NCBI GenBank assembly: GCA_937929805.1
Contig: CALFUT010000015.1
Location: forward strand, 57,566-121,565
Direction of reading: 5' to 3'
DNA length: 64,000 bases
DNA from: an uncultured Pirellulaceae bacterium
GTDB lineage: Bacteria; Planctomycetota; Planctomycetia; Pirellulales; Pirellulaceae
A program made the position numbers and the translations under genes. The notes under the pieces are model-generated. The model saw nothing but the letters and a program-made list of their open reading frames with translations, searched no databases and was not told the origin of the DNA. Every line of letters starts with the position of its first letter. The stretch's first letter is position 1. This document shows positions 52,694-61,622 of this stretch, piece after piece.

Positions 52694-53863
52694 CTACTTC
52701 CGAGCCGACTGCAGCTTGGGCGATGACTTGGCACCGATCCAGCGAGCAATTTTGCCTTCGAGCCCCGTTGCCCAGCCACTGCGTCCGCTGGGAGAGAATT
52801 GAACGGCGTGAAACCCGTGGTTGGAAATTCGTCGCCACTTGGCTCCCAAGTCGGATGACAAATCCGTTCCATTGGGACCAACGGCGATCAGGTAGACTTC
52901 TTTTCCGTGGTTCAGTTTCGCTACGCAGCTGCGATAACCAGACGGAGGCACTCGCGGCGAAGGAGTCGACCAAGTCTCTCCACCATCATTGGTAACCGCA
53001 TAGTTGCTATCGGTTAGTTCAGGTTTCTTGAAGTTACCGCCGACGACGCACCCGTGTTTTCGATCGATGAAGCAAGTCGAAAAAATGCCGGACGATTTGT
53101 TGGTGCGAATGGGGGTTCGCCAGTCGGACCAAGTGCTGCCATGATCGGGTGAATATAGAACTCGGCTGGTCAGATTTACTCGATCACTAGAACCGTTGGC
53201 CAAAGCAATCGCCAATCCTTGATCGCCCAACGTACACATGTTGGTGCCACTGGCGGCAAAACCAGCTTCACCCGGTTCGATTTTCGGCATCCGCGATCGA
53301 GGCAACGGCCGCCAAGATTTTCCTCCATCATTGGTACCGACCAACAGCAATTGACCGTCGATCGGATCACTCATCGCGACACCGTATCGCTTATTCCAGA
53401 ACGCAATGGAATCGAAGAAGACCTGAGGATTTTTGTTTTCGTAACACAGCTTCCAACGACCACCACCGTTGGTTGTGCGATAAATACGACCGGGCGATCC
53501 GGTGCTGATCACAACCGCAGTACCCTCGTCAATCGCTTGGACGTCACGAAAATCCAGTTCCTCAGCACCCTCGATTTGATTGACTCGCCAATTTTTTCCT
53601 CCGTCGTAGGAATGAGCAACCGTGCCACGCGAGCCACTGGTCCAGATTTCTCGATCGTTGAACACACACAGACCGCGCAAACTGGCTTTCGAATCAATCG
53701 AGACGAACTCCCAAGGAGAACGGACCGTCGATACGGTATCTTGATCGATGCGAAGCTTTTCAACTTCCTGTGCAACACAAGTTGAACGGGTGGAGGTCGC
53801 AAAACTGAGCGGAATGAACAGACAGAGCAGACAGGGGAACAACAAACAGAGAAGTCGTTTCAT
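52694..53863 (-). CDS. Exported YCF48/BNR-type beta-propeller protein
   Basis: 389 residues from ATG 53863, giving a signal peptide (RLLCLLFPCLLCLFIPLSFA). Repeated propeller blades contain the sialidase/BNR-like S-x-D-G-G-x-x-W motif: SYDGGKNWRVN, TTNGGGRWKL, GTNDGGKSWRPL, SPDHGSTWSDW, TNDGGETWSTP. The overall plan matches YCF48/HCF136-like proteins; in non-phototrophs their role is unclear. Monocistronic. Confidence 0.85.
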   Translation of the reverse strand: MKRLLCLLFPCLLCLFIPLSFATSTRSTCVAQEVEKLRIDQDTVSTVRSPWEFVSIDSKASLRGLCVFNDREIWTSGSRGTVAHSYDGGKNWRVNQIEGAEELDFRDVQAIDEGTAVVISTGSPGRIYRTTNGGGRWKLCYENKNPQVFFDSIAFWNKRYGVAMSDPIDGQLLLVGTNDGGKSWRPLPRSRMPKIEPGEAGFAASGTNMCTLGDQGLAIALANGSSDRVNLTSRVLYSPDHGSTWSDWRTPIRTNKSSGIFSTCFIDRKHGCVVGGNFKKPELTDSNYAVTNDGGETWSTPSPRVPPSGYRSCVAKLNHGKEVYLIAVGPNGTDLSSDLGAKWRRISNHGFHAVQFSPSGRSGWATGLEGKIARWIGAKSSPKLQSARK

Positions 53864-53968
53864 GGTGGGCGTTGGAAGAGGAGAAAAACGTGGGACTCCC
53901 ACTATATTCATCCGCACTCACGAATCAACCTCGCAATCCGAAGTCACAACTCCGTCGCAGTTCAAAAC

Positions 53969-55084
53969 CTACAAAACACCGCGAGAAGCCGGATAACTGC
54001 CCAAAACGGTCAATTGCTTGCAATGAGCTTTTGCTTCGCCAATGACGGTGGCCACTTCCGGATCCTTGCGATGACCGGCGATATCCACGAAGAACGTGTA
54101 GTCCCAATTGACCTCGCGGCTGGGCCGTTTTTCGATGTGAGTCAAATTAATACCGTTGCGCTTGAACACACTCAAGACATCAACCAACGAACCGGGCCGG
54201 TGATCGGCCGTGAACATGATCGAGGTCTTGTCGTTGCCCGAGATCTCCGTTTCTTGGCGCGAAAGAATCAGGAATCGCGTGACGTTGTTCTGACGATCTT
54301 CAATTTGTTCAAACAACGGATGCAGGCCATAAATCTCGCCTGCCAGAGAACTTCCGATCGCTGCCGCTCCGCTGGACGGATCTTTATCGTAAGCCGCTTT
54401 GGCATACTTGGCCGCAGCGGCGGTGCTTTCGGCCGGAATGCGTTCGGCGTTGGGGTACTGAGTCGACAACCAATTTCGGCACTGAGTTAACGCTTCCGAT
54501 TTCGAGTAAATCTGCTTTACAGCTTCCGGTTTGCAATTGGCCAACAGGCTAAAGTGAATCGCCAACTGGACTTCACCGTAAATGTTCAGCTGATCGTGAT
54601 AGGTCAGAAATGCATCGAGTGCCTCGATGATGCCGCCGCCGGTGCTGTTTTCGATTGGCACCAATCCATAATCCACGTGACCACGAGCCACTTCTTGGAA
54701 CACGCCCTCGATCGCTCGCAAGTCTTCGAATTCGACGCTCGAACCGAATTGTCGCGTCGCGGCCAGATGGCTGAACGTGCCGACGGGGCCTAGGTAACCA
54801 ATTCGCAGCGGCTGCTCCAGTGCAAAGCTGCCGCTCATCAGTTCACGGTAGACGCCTTCGAGCGTTCGATCGAGAATCGGGCCGGTGTTGTAATCTTGGA
54901 TTTTGTCCAGCACCGCTTTCTCGCGATGGGGCGCATAGATCGGAGTCCCGCTACCCCGCTTGCGGTTGCCGACCTCGACAACGTATTCGGCTCGTTGGTT
55001 GATCAATTCGACCAATTTTCGATCAACGGCGTCAATCTTGTCGCGTAGGTCCTGCAGGTGGTCGTCGTTTGGCTTGGCAGTCAT
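53969..55084 (-). CDS. pheA: Bifunctional chorismate mutase / prephenate dehydratase
   Basis: 371 residues with three parts: chorismate mutase (LRDKIDAVDRKLVELINQRA), prephenate dehydratase (IGYLGPVGTFSHLAATRQFG; the NVTRFLIL catalytic TRF motif), and an ACT domain (DHRPGSLVDVLSVFKRNGIN; THIEKRPSRE) for phenylalanine feedback. It makes phenylpyruvate for phenylalanine. Alone on its strand; no attenuator peptide rich in Phe is evident upstream. Confidence 0.95.
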   Translation of the reverse strand: MTAKPNDDHLQDLRDKIDAVDRKLVELINQRAEYVVEVGNRKRGSGTPIYAPHREKAVLDKIQDYNTGPILDRTLEGVYRELMSGSFALEQPLRIGYLGPVGTFSHLAATRQFGSSVEFEDLRAIEGVFQEVARGHVDYGLVPIENSTGGGIIEALDAFLTYHDQLNIYGEVQLAIHFSLLANCKPEAVKQIYSKSEALTQCRNWLSTQYPNAERIPAESTAAAAKYAKAAYDKDPSSGAAAIGSSLAGEIYGLHPLFEQIEDRQNNVTRFLILSRQETEISGNDKTSIMFTADHRPGSLVDVLSVFKRNGINLTHIEKRPSREVNWDYTFFVDIAGHRKDPEVATVIGEAKAHCKQLTVLGSYPASRGVL

Positions 55085-55460
55085 CGATTGATTCGCGTGT
55101 CGTAGTGTTTGGCCACAAATTGGCTTTCGGCTGAAACAAGTCGCCTATTCTAATCGGAAACTGGCCAATCTCCATAGCGTGTTGTCTCATGCGAGTATTG
55201 GGCGTCTGATTCCCATCTGTCGAAGCGGAATCCACCAAAATAGGTTTCAACAAAAAGGCTTGTTGCCTTAGTTTCAAATAAAAGCCGACCAAGTCGGCAT
55301 AGCGCGGTTACGGCAATTACGTTCCGCTGCGGCCTTGCAGCAGAAATCGATTTGGTAAACTGCAACTTGTTTAATTCATGCCGTAACTTGTTTTAGCCAT
55401 GCCGTAACGGCGTCGTTCCTCCTTGTTACGGCCTACATCTGCACAACAGTTTGATTTCTT
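55085..55460. promoter_or_regulatory. Divergent intergenic region pheA / yaaA
   Basis: 376 bases without a gene. Near the yaaA side CATGCCGTAACTTGTTTTAG-like units occur twice (CATGCCGTAAC at about 55378 and 55398), and GTTACGGC/GCCGTAAC pairs could form small hairpins. Should hold promoters for both genes. Confidence 0.4.
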
Positions 55461-56231
55461 ATGCTGATCGTCATCTCGCCGGCTAAAACGCTGGACTACG
55501 AAACTCCCGTCACCATCAAAAAGCACTCGCAGCCGCAGTTCACCACGCGAAGCGAAGAACTGATCGATGTGTTGCTTGATTACACGCCCAAACGGCTCAG
55601 CAAGCTGATGTCGATCAGTGACAAGCTGGCTCAATTGAACGCCGATCGCTACGAAGCGTGGCAGCCTAAAGCGACCAAGACGAATGCTCGCCAAGCGTTG
55701 CTGGCCTTCAAAGGAGATGTCTACCAAGGATTGGATGCGTATTCGCTGACGGATGCCGATTTTGAGTTCGCCCAAGAACATCTGCGGATGTTGTCGGGGC
55801 TCTATGGTGCTCTTCGGCCGCTCGATCTGATGCAGCCCTATCGGTTGGAGATGGGCACCAAGCTCAAAACGGATCATGGAAAAGATCTGTACGAATTCTG
55901 GGGCGACGATATCACGGCGGCGTTGAACAAGCAGCTGAAGAAAACAAAAACTCAAACGTTGCTGAACCTTGCATCCAACGAGTACTTCAATGCCGTTCGT
56001 CCCGACGTGTTGAAGGCGAACATTGTCTCGCCGGTCTTCAAAGATCTTGCCAAGAACGGGCAGCACAAGATCATCAGCTTCTATGCCAAGAAGGCTCGCG
56101 GCACGATGTCGGGCTGGATTATCCGCAAGAAAATCACCGACCCGAAAAAGCTGACCAAGTTCGCAGAGGACGGGTATCGATACGACGCCGATTCCTCAAC
56201 ACCTGACAAACCCGTGTTTTTGCGCGGTTAA
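55461..56231 (+). CDS. yaaA: Peroxide stress protein YaaA (DUF328)
   Basis: 256 residues with the family start [16 protein letters not shown] and the conserved [31 protein letters not shown] and [19 protein letters not shown]. In E. coli YaaA limits free iron during peroxide stress and binds DNA. Single gene with the dispersed repeat downstream. Confidence 0.92.
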   Translation: MLIVISPAKTLDYETPVTIKKHSQPQFTTRSEELIDVLLDYTPKRLSKLMSISDKLAQLNADRYEAWQPKATKTNARQALLAFKGDVYQGLDAYSLTDADFEFAQEHLRMLSGLYGALRPLDLMQPYRLEMGTKLKTDHGKDLYEFWGDDITAALNKQLKKTKTQTLLNLASNEYFNAVRPDVLKANIVSPVFKDLAKNGQHKIISFYAKKARGTMSGWIIRKKITDPKKLTKFAEDGYRYDADSSTPDKPVFLRG

Positions 56232-56321
56232 GAAGAGTGGCGGCACGCGTAGAGCTTCCCTGCCATGAACCGGTAATTTCCGTCTCGCATTCCGTCCGCC
56301 AAATCAGACGGGAATCGATTT

Positions 56322-56392
56322 TGGACAGGATGAACATGATCGACAGGATATTCCCTGCGCTCCATATCATGTTGATCCTGTCAATCCTGTCA
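56322..56392. repeat. Dispersed repeat, family A core (copy 5)
   Basis: GGACAGGATGAACATGATCG ... CATGTTGATCCTGTCAATCC forms an imperfect inverted repeat of the same type as the core at 43384-43470. The rest of the gap 56232-56606 shows no gene. Confidence 0.75.
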
Positions 56393-56606
56393 AAATATAT
56401 CGATCTCAGCGCCGAATTCCTCAACGCCCATCAAGCCCGTGTTTCTACGCGGTTAGTTTCGGCGGTGTCGATTCGCAGTTGCGATTGGCCCAGCGATTGC
56501 GGAGTCTTTCTACCGAATCAAAAACCTCGGTAGATCGTGCCCGCCAGTGTTGTTTTCGCAACACGGAGCCTCGTGTTGTTGCGTTTTCGCAACCTTCCGG
56601 ACAACC

Positions 56607-57473
56607 ATGAGTCCCAGCATGTCAAATACGCTATCAATCCAACAAGTAAATCAAGCATCACTCAAAGATTCGTGTAAAACGCTAGTCGGACGTGCGATTT
56701 CTATTGCTTCGCCAAGTCGAACGCGAGAGCTATTTGCGTTTCCGGTAAGCCATCCAGAAGGTTTTCGTGACAAGGCAATCATGGCGTTTTTGAAGCGTCG
56801 GGCCATCCACCTCCACCAAGATTCATTCTTTGAGAGACTGCATCAGGAATTTTGGAGCGGGCAGGGCGGGGCCGTTTTTGCAGACAATTGTGATCATCGG
56901 TTCAATGACCTGTTCCTTACGAAGCAAGCCGAGGACTTTCAGCGACTACAAGAGGTTTGGCTCCAGCAGTCACACCCAAATATCGTTGAGTTCGGATGTA
57001 ATTCTGGGCTGCTGTTGAACCATCTGACAAAAAATCTAGCGGACGTTAAGGCGGCAACTGGAATTGAACTGAATGCCGATCAGGTTCGTCGCAATCAACA
57101 GTCAGACGACTTTGACTCCCGCATCAACTTCCTTCAGGCTGACGCTGGCCAGTGGTTGCTGAAGTATGGGCAAAAGAACACGTTGTTTGTGACCAATGGC
57201 GGAGTGCTAGAGTACTTTCCGCGAGAGAAGTTGGATGCCATGTTGGCTCACGTTGCCGCAAACATAAAGCCCGCTACGTTCTTTTGTGTCGAGCCGGTCG
57301 CGGAGGACCATGATTGGCAAGTTTCCAACGAATCGATACCGTTTGGCAACGAGCTATCGTTTTCGCACAACTACACGGATTTGTTCCAGTCAAACGGGTT
57401 CCAAATCGTTCACCAACGTGCCGTTCCATTTGAAGATTGGAAAATGGTCGCGACCATCGCAATGGTTCGGTGA
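56607..57473 (+). CDS. SAM-dependent methyltransferase
   Basis: 288 residues from ATG 56607 (the ORF is open to 56547). The SAM-binding core is NIVEFGCNSGLLLNHLTKNL, then GIELNADQVRRNQQ and INFLQADAGQWLL, followed by NGGVLEYFPREKLDAM, a class I fold. The N-terminal 100 residues (PSRTRELFAFPVSHPEGFRD) are unfamiliar. Substrate unknown; similar proteins occur in sugar or lipid modification clusters, but none is adjacent. Confidence 0.8.
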   Translation: MSPSMSNTLSIQQVNQASLKDSCKTLVGRAISIASPSRTRELFAFPVSHPEGFRDKAIMAFLKRRAIHLHQDSFFERLHQEFWSGQGGAVFADNCDHRFNDLFLTKQAEDFQRLQEVWLQQSHPNIVEFGCNSGLLLNHLTKNLADVKAATGIELNADQVRRNQQSDDFDSRINFLQADAGQWLLKYGQKNTLFVTNGGVLEYFPREKLDAMLAHVAANIKPATFFCVEPVAEDHDWQVSNESIPFGNELSFSHNYTDLFQSNGFQIVHQRAVPFEDWKMVATIAMVR

Positions 57474-57539
57474 AGTTAGAGTTGCAAAGCCGGAGTTACA
57501 AAGCCGGATTTGCAAAGGTCCAAATTGCAAGGACACGCA

Positions 57540-57773
57540 TCATTCTGCTCGGCTCCAAACGTTAGGTAGTCCGTCGGGGTCATAGTCGACGAAGATCACG
57601 TTGGGGTTACAGCAGACGGGGCAGTCCTCCACGTATTGCTGCTGACTACCTTCGCTGTGATCGATCGGAACAACGATTTCTTCGCCGCAGCTGTTACACA
57701 CGTAGCTGGCCTCGTCGTTCAACTCCGACAATTCGTCGTCCAGGTCGTCGCTGTCTTCAAAGTCATAGTCCAT
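57540..57773 (-). CDS. CPXCG motif-containing cysteine-rich protein
   Basis: 77 residues. An acidic N-terminus is followed by YVCNSCGEEIVVPIDHSEG and QQQYVEDCPVCCNPNVIFV, the CxxC...CxxC zinc-ribbon of the CPXCG family. Function unknown. Divergent from the Nei-like glycosylase gene, whose start is 118 bases away. Confidence 0.85.
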   Translation of the reverse strand: MDYDFEDSDDLDDELSELNDEASYVCNSCGEEIVVPIDHSEGSQQQYVEDCPVCCNPNVIFVDYDPDGLPNVWSRAE

Positions 57774-57891
57774 GTCGGTTGATCATCCTCAAATCGGATG
57801 ATTTCGAGTCGTGTTTAAGTTGCCAAAGCTGGCGAGTCGCGGTCGGGTCAAAAGCTGTTTCTTTATCGTACCCCACAACCACGAATTCGAC

Positions 57892-58701
57892 ATGCCCGAG
57901 GGACACACCGTTCACCGACTTGCGAGGGATCACACCAAAGCGTTTGCCGGCCAAAAGCTGATTGTGGACTCGCCGCAGGGCCGATTTGCTGACGAAGCGA
58001 GTCTACTGACCGGCAGGAAAATGACCAACGTGTTGGCTCATGGGAAGCATCTGTTTTACGAGTGGTCGCCCGGCCGAGGTGCCCGCGCCGGGGCCAATCT
58101 GGTCCATGTTCATCTTGGCCTATATGGCAAGTTTCGGCTGCACAAGAACCCGGCTCCCGAACCACGCGGTGCCGTTCGCGTTCGGATGATCGGGACGGAA
58201 AAGACCTTCGATTTGAACGGTCCGACTCGCTGCGAAATTCTGTCGAAGGCCGACTATCAGAAACTTCTTGATCGTTTGGGCCAAGACCCGTTGAAGCAGG
58301 ATGCCGACCCGGAAGTGGTTTGGAATCGAATCAGTAAAAGCCGGGCGGCGATCGGGACATTGTTGCTGAATCAATCCGTGATCGCTGGGTTGGGCAATAT
58401 CTATCGAGCCGAAATTCTATTCCTGTTGGGAATTCATCCGGAACAGCCGGGTGCGTCGCTCAGTCGGGAGCAATTTGATCAGCTTTGGCAACTAAGCGTT
58501 GATCTGCTGGCGATCGGAGTTCGCTACAATCGAATCATCACGGTGGATCTTTCGCAGGCAGGCAAACCAGCCAGCCGATTGAAACGAGACGAACGACTGC
58601 TGGTCTACAAGAAAACTCGCTGCACCGAGTGCAACGCGAAGATCAGAAAATGGGAACTTGGTGCCCGCACGATGTACGCCTGTGAAAAATGTCAGAAGTA
58701 G
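57892..58701 (+). CDS. nei: Fpg/Nei-family DNA glycosylase / AP lyase
   Basis: 269 residues. I start at ATG 57892 because these enzymes need Pro2 as the catalytic nucleophile: the sequence is M-PEGHTVHRLARDH. Glu3 also fits, and the PEGHT form is of the Nei/endonuclease VIII type. H2TH helix (LLLNQSVIAGLGNIYRAEIL) and a C-terminal zinc finger (CTECNAKIRKW ... CEKC) are present. It excises oxidised bases and cleaves the abasic strand. Confidence 0.9.
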   Translation: MPEGHTVHRLARDHTKAFAGQKLIVDSPQGRFADEASLLTGRKMTNVLAHGKHLFYEWSPGRGARAGANLVHVHLGLYGKFRLHKNPAPEPRGAVRVRMIGTEKTFDLNGPTRCEILSKADYQKLLDRLGQDPLKQDADPEVVWNRISKSRAAIGTLLLNQSVIAGLGNIYRAEILFLLGIHPEQPGASLSREQFDQLWQLSVDLLAIGVRYNRIITVDLSQAGKPASRLKRDERLLVYKKTRCTECNAKIRKWELGARTMYACEKCQK

Positions 58702-58739
58702 TTAGTAAAAGCTAAAAGCGTTTTTCGAAGCTTCCAAAA

Positions 58740-58811
58740 TACAAGCCCGACGCGCAAGCGAGTGGATTGAGACACACGGACAAATCCACTCGCTTGCGCT
58801 TCGGGCTTGTA
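58740..58811. repeat. Long inverted repeat (ACAAGCCCGA...AGTGGATT)
   Basis: Arms 58740-58768 and 58783-58811 are 29 bases each and differ at one position (CGACGCGC versus the complement of GCGCTTCG). A shorter half-site (TTTCGGGCTCGTA) follows near 58835. It is a dispersed palindrome between the nei and DUF72 genes and could act as a terminator for nei. Confidence 0.8.
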
Positions 58812-58942
58812 TGAGTGGGACCTGAAAACTCGCGTTTCGGGCTCGTAGCAGTGCAACTTCAAAACGCGTTGGCGACAGATCATTCGTTCTCCACTAACGT
58901 TTCGGGTTGCGATCCTATCGTTGTTTCCTAAAGTGCTTGACT

Positions 58943-59812
58943 ATGCATAACGAGCTTTATTCTCTCGGTTGCCCAGTTTGGTCGTGCCCGCATTGGCGAG
59001 GAAGCGTGTATTCGGCCAAGGCACCCAAAACGAAATGGCTAAATCACTACTCGACCGTATTTAACACCGTCGAAGGCAACAGCACGTTCTACGGAATACC
59101 GGCACCCGAAACGTTTCAGCGTTGGGCCAATCAAACCGCTGAGGGATTTCGATTTGCTCTGAAATTCCCGCGATCCATTTCGCACGAGGCTCAGCTGGTG
59201 GGAGCAGAAGTGCAGACGGATCAGTTTCTCTCTGGGTTGAGCATTCTCCATCAAGCGAACCGGCTTGGACCCACGTTCCTGCAGCTTTCACCAAATTTCT
59301 CACCCGTCGGATTTGCCGCACTGGAATCCTACCTGTGTTCGCTGCCGTCCGAGATGCCGTTTGCGGTGGAGGTCCGGCACCACGATTGGTTTGCTGAACC
59401 GGCCGAGTCTCGTTTGAATTCGTTATTGCGTGAGCTGCAAATGGATCGAGTCATTTTTGACTCTCGGCCGCTCTATGAGAGTCCACCCAGCACGCAGGCT
59501 GAGCAAGTTTCACAGACTCGCAAACCCAAGGTTCCCATCCGGACGGATGTCACGTCAGATTTCCCCATGCTCCGCCTAGTTGGGAGAGACGACGTTTCGT
59601 TGGTGCAACCGTGGATCGATGAATGGGTGCCGATTGTCGCTGGCTGGATCGGTCAGGGGCTTCAGCCGTTTGTCTTCACCCACACACCCGACGATCAGTT
59701 CGCACCCGAGTTGGCTCGTGATTTTCACAACGCGTTGGCAAAAGTAATCGAGCAGCTTGAGCCACTGAATCGATGGCCGTTCGAGCAACCGAAACAACAG
59801 AACTTGTTTTAA
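58943..59812 (+). CDS. DUF72 (YecE-like) protein
   Basis: 289 residues from ATG 58943 (the ORF is open to 58907). The start YSLGCPVWSCPHWRGSVYS and the stretches YSTVFNTVEGNSTFYGIPAP and FRFALKFPRSISH match the DUF72 TIM-barrel family. The barrel continues with LGPTFLQLSPNFSP and MPFAVEVRHHDW. The biochemical role is not known. Near the end is FVFTHTPDDQFAPELARDF. Confidence 0.9.
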   Translation: MHNELYSLGCPVWSCPHWRGSVYSAKAPKTKWLNHYSTVFNTVEGNSTFYGIPAPETFQRWANQTAEGFRFALKFPRSISHEAQLVGAEVQTDQFLSGLSILHQANRLGPTFLQLSPNFSPVGFAALESYLCSLPSEMPFAVEVRHHDWFAEPAESRLNSLLRELQMDRVIFDSRPLYESPPSTQAEQVSQTRKPKVPIRTDVTSDFPMLRLVGRDDVSLVQPWIDEWVPIVAGWIGQGLQPFVFTHTPDDQFAPELARDFHNALAKVIEQLEPLNRWPFEQPKQQNLF

Positions 59813-60499
59813 AAGCGTTTGTTTTAGCAAGCCGTTGCGGCTTGGCGCACGCCAGAGATGGGCTGCTTTTTCGAAACGTATAACCGCTAAATGATTAAAG
59901 TTTTAGTCGCCCGATTCCCGATTTTTCGCGCTGACTTAACAAAAACCGGGTTTTCGTGATCGGTGAGGTTTCTGGCACGGCTCATGCACCGCAATTGAGT
60001 GTCTTTTTCCTTTTGCGTTAGTCCAAAACCGTACTCTTGGTTCCTCCATGATCCGTCATGCCCTTGGTGCCCGCCGCCGCAGCGCACCCATCTATTTTTT
60101 TGCCCAAGCAATCGTTCTGGCTGAGAACGAGACAAGCGCCAACCATCCGATTCTGATAGGATGTACTTCTTCGCGCTTCCGACGCTGTGAATCCAGACTC
60201 ACGATCTGCGGTGCAACACGTAGCGTCCACCAAATCAAGGCGGATGGACCGCGAATGATTTGACGATCCCATGTTCTGCCATCGAAGCACGAGCGGCGTG
60301 GGGTCCTCCTGCTGCCGTGCGGAAGCGTGCCGGTCCTTTGGTCGGCACGCTTTCTTTTTCGAACACTCCCGCGTTATGGCTTTTGGCGAAGTGGGCGTCG
60401 TCGGCTGAATTTGGTATCTTTCATGCATTGGCGCAAGCCGAACCGGAACACCGGTTCTCAATGAACCCAAAGACTTCTTTATCTGCGTGAAAGTGATCG
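59813..60499. other. Long non-coding gap with possible small RNA
   Basis: 687 bases without a convincing protein gene: a 150-codon minus ORF at 60018-60470 has no family features and reads through the terminator below. On the plus strand the last 100 bases before 60323 form a plausible hairpin (GCACGAGCGGC near 60287 with GCTGCCGTGC near 60311) directly followed by the strong terminator. This looks like the 3' end of an unannotated structured RNA. I could not match it to RNase P, tmRNA, SRP or 6S RNA. Confidence 0.45.
60323..60359 (+). terminator. Strong rho-independent terminator with no obvious gene
   Basis: Perfect 10-bp stem AAGCGTGCCG (60323-60332) / CGGCACGCTT (60343-60352), 10-base loop, then TCTTTTTC on the plus strand. 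The nearest plus-strand CDS ends over 500 bases upstream. Confidence 0.88.
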
Positions 60500-60826
60500 A
60501 TGCCCGAGAACAATGCTCAGCTGACCCACACCGTTTATTTTGAACTCAAAGATCACTCGGCCGAAAAGTGTGAACAACTGGTCGAGGCGTGCTACAGTCT
60601 GCTTTCGCCGATTGAAGGAGCGATCAGTCTACACGCAGGCGTGCGTGACGAAGAATTGTCTCGACCGGTCAACGATCAGCAATTCCATGTGGGGTTGGTC
60701 GTCGTGTTCGAAAGCCGCGCCGCTCACGATGCGTATCAGACTCATGAGAACCACCTGAAATTCCTTGAGCAAAATAAGGACAATTGGGAATCGGTGCGAA
60801 TCTTTGATGCGGCGGCGCGAGTGTAA
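60500..60826 (+). CDS. Dabb (stress-responsive A/B barrel) family protein
   Basis: 108 residues with the dimeric alpha/beta barrel pattern: LTHTVYFELKDHS, then ISLHAGVRDEELSRPVND and FHVGLVVVFESRAAHDAYQT, then HLKFLE. Members are small enzymes or stress proteins; substrate unknown. Single gene, convergent with the nitroreductase gene. Confidence 0.88.
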   Translation: MPENNAQLTHTVYFELKDHSAEKCEQLVEACYSLLSPIEGAISLHAGVRDEELSRPVNDQQFHVGLVVVFESRAAHDAYQTHENHLKFLEQNKDNWESVRIFDAAARV

Positions 60827-60911
60827 CCGTCTAAAGTCAGCCCATAGCAGCCATCGCCCGTGTAGGGATTACGCGAAGTGCGTTTATTCCTTACCGCGAT
60901 GGCGATGCAGA

Positions 60912-61556
60912 TCAGCTGCCGACGCGTACAACCATTTCGTCCAATGGTTTGCGAACTTTTTTGTAGTGCTGATGCTTGTCGTCTTCCGCTCGATAACCAA
61001 TTGGCAACACCAAAGTGGATCGAAGTTGATGATCTGCAAGTCCTAGAATCTGATCGTATTGATCGGGCAGGAAGCCTTCCATGGGGCACGAATCGATTCT
61101 TAAGTCCGCAGCCTCGGCCAGCATGGAACCCAGCGCGATGTAAGCTTGTTTGGTTGCCCAAGCTCCAATCATTTCGTCATCCATTTTGCCGACCGTGCCA
61201 AGAATCATGTCCAGATAAGGATCGAGTGAACCTTTGGGCATGTCGCGTTGAGACTCCATCATGGCCACGTAGCTGGACATGTAGTCGTGGTCCAAGTTTG
61301 TTCGGATCGCGATCACGATCACGTGCGAAGCTTCGGCTACTTGGTTTTGATTCCAAGACACGGGGACTAATTTTTCCTGCAAGGATTGATCCTTGACCAC
61401 GACGAATCGATATGGCTGAAGCCCGAAAGATGACGCCGTTAAGTTACCCGCGTCAAGAATCGTTTCAAGATCGTTTTCGCTGACGACTTTTTGATCGTCA
61501 AACTTTTTGACCGCGTAACGCCAGCGAAGATTCTGTTGAAGAGTAGAAGTTGTCAT
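60912..61556 (-). CDS. Nitroreductase family NAD(P)H-dependent flavoprotein
   Basis: 214 residues. WRYAVKKFDDQKVVSENDLE at the start, then TASSFGLQPYRFVVVKD, AYIALGSMLAEAADLRIDSC and PMEGFLP, ending LPIGYRAEDDKH: the FMN-binding nitroreductase (NfsB-like) pattern. Could reduce nitroaromatics, quinones or flavins. It lies 66 bases after the OYE-like gene on the same strand. Confidence 0.9.
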   Translation of the reverse strand: MTTSTLQQNLRWRYAVKKFDDQKVVSENDLETILDAGNLTASSFGLQPYRFVVVKDQSLQEKLVPVSWNQNQVAEASHVIVIAIRTNLDHDYMSSYVAMMESQRDMPKGSLDPYLDMILGTVGKMDDEMIGAWATKQAYIALGSMLAEAADLRIDSCPMEGFLPDQYDQILGLADHQLRSTLVLPIGYRAEDDKHQHYKKVRKPLDEMVVRVGS

Positions 61557-61622
61557 GGATTCTCGGAATGGAATAAAAACTGTGGACGGAACGATTAAGA
61601 TTCGGGCGATGTCTAAATGAAA

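Noticed and set aside
55371..56066. 231-codon minus ORF opposite yaaA
   Set aside because: Antisense shadow; yaaA on the plus strand is a clear family member.
60018..60470. 150-codon minus ORF in the non-coding gap
   Set aside because: Composition is random-looking and it spans a strong plus-strand terminator.
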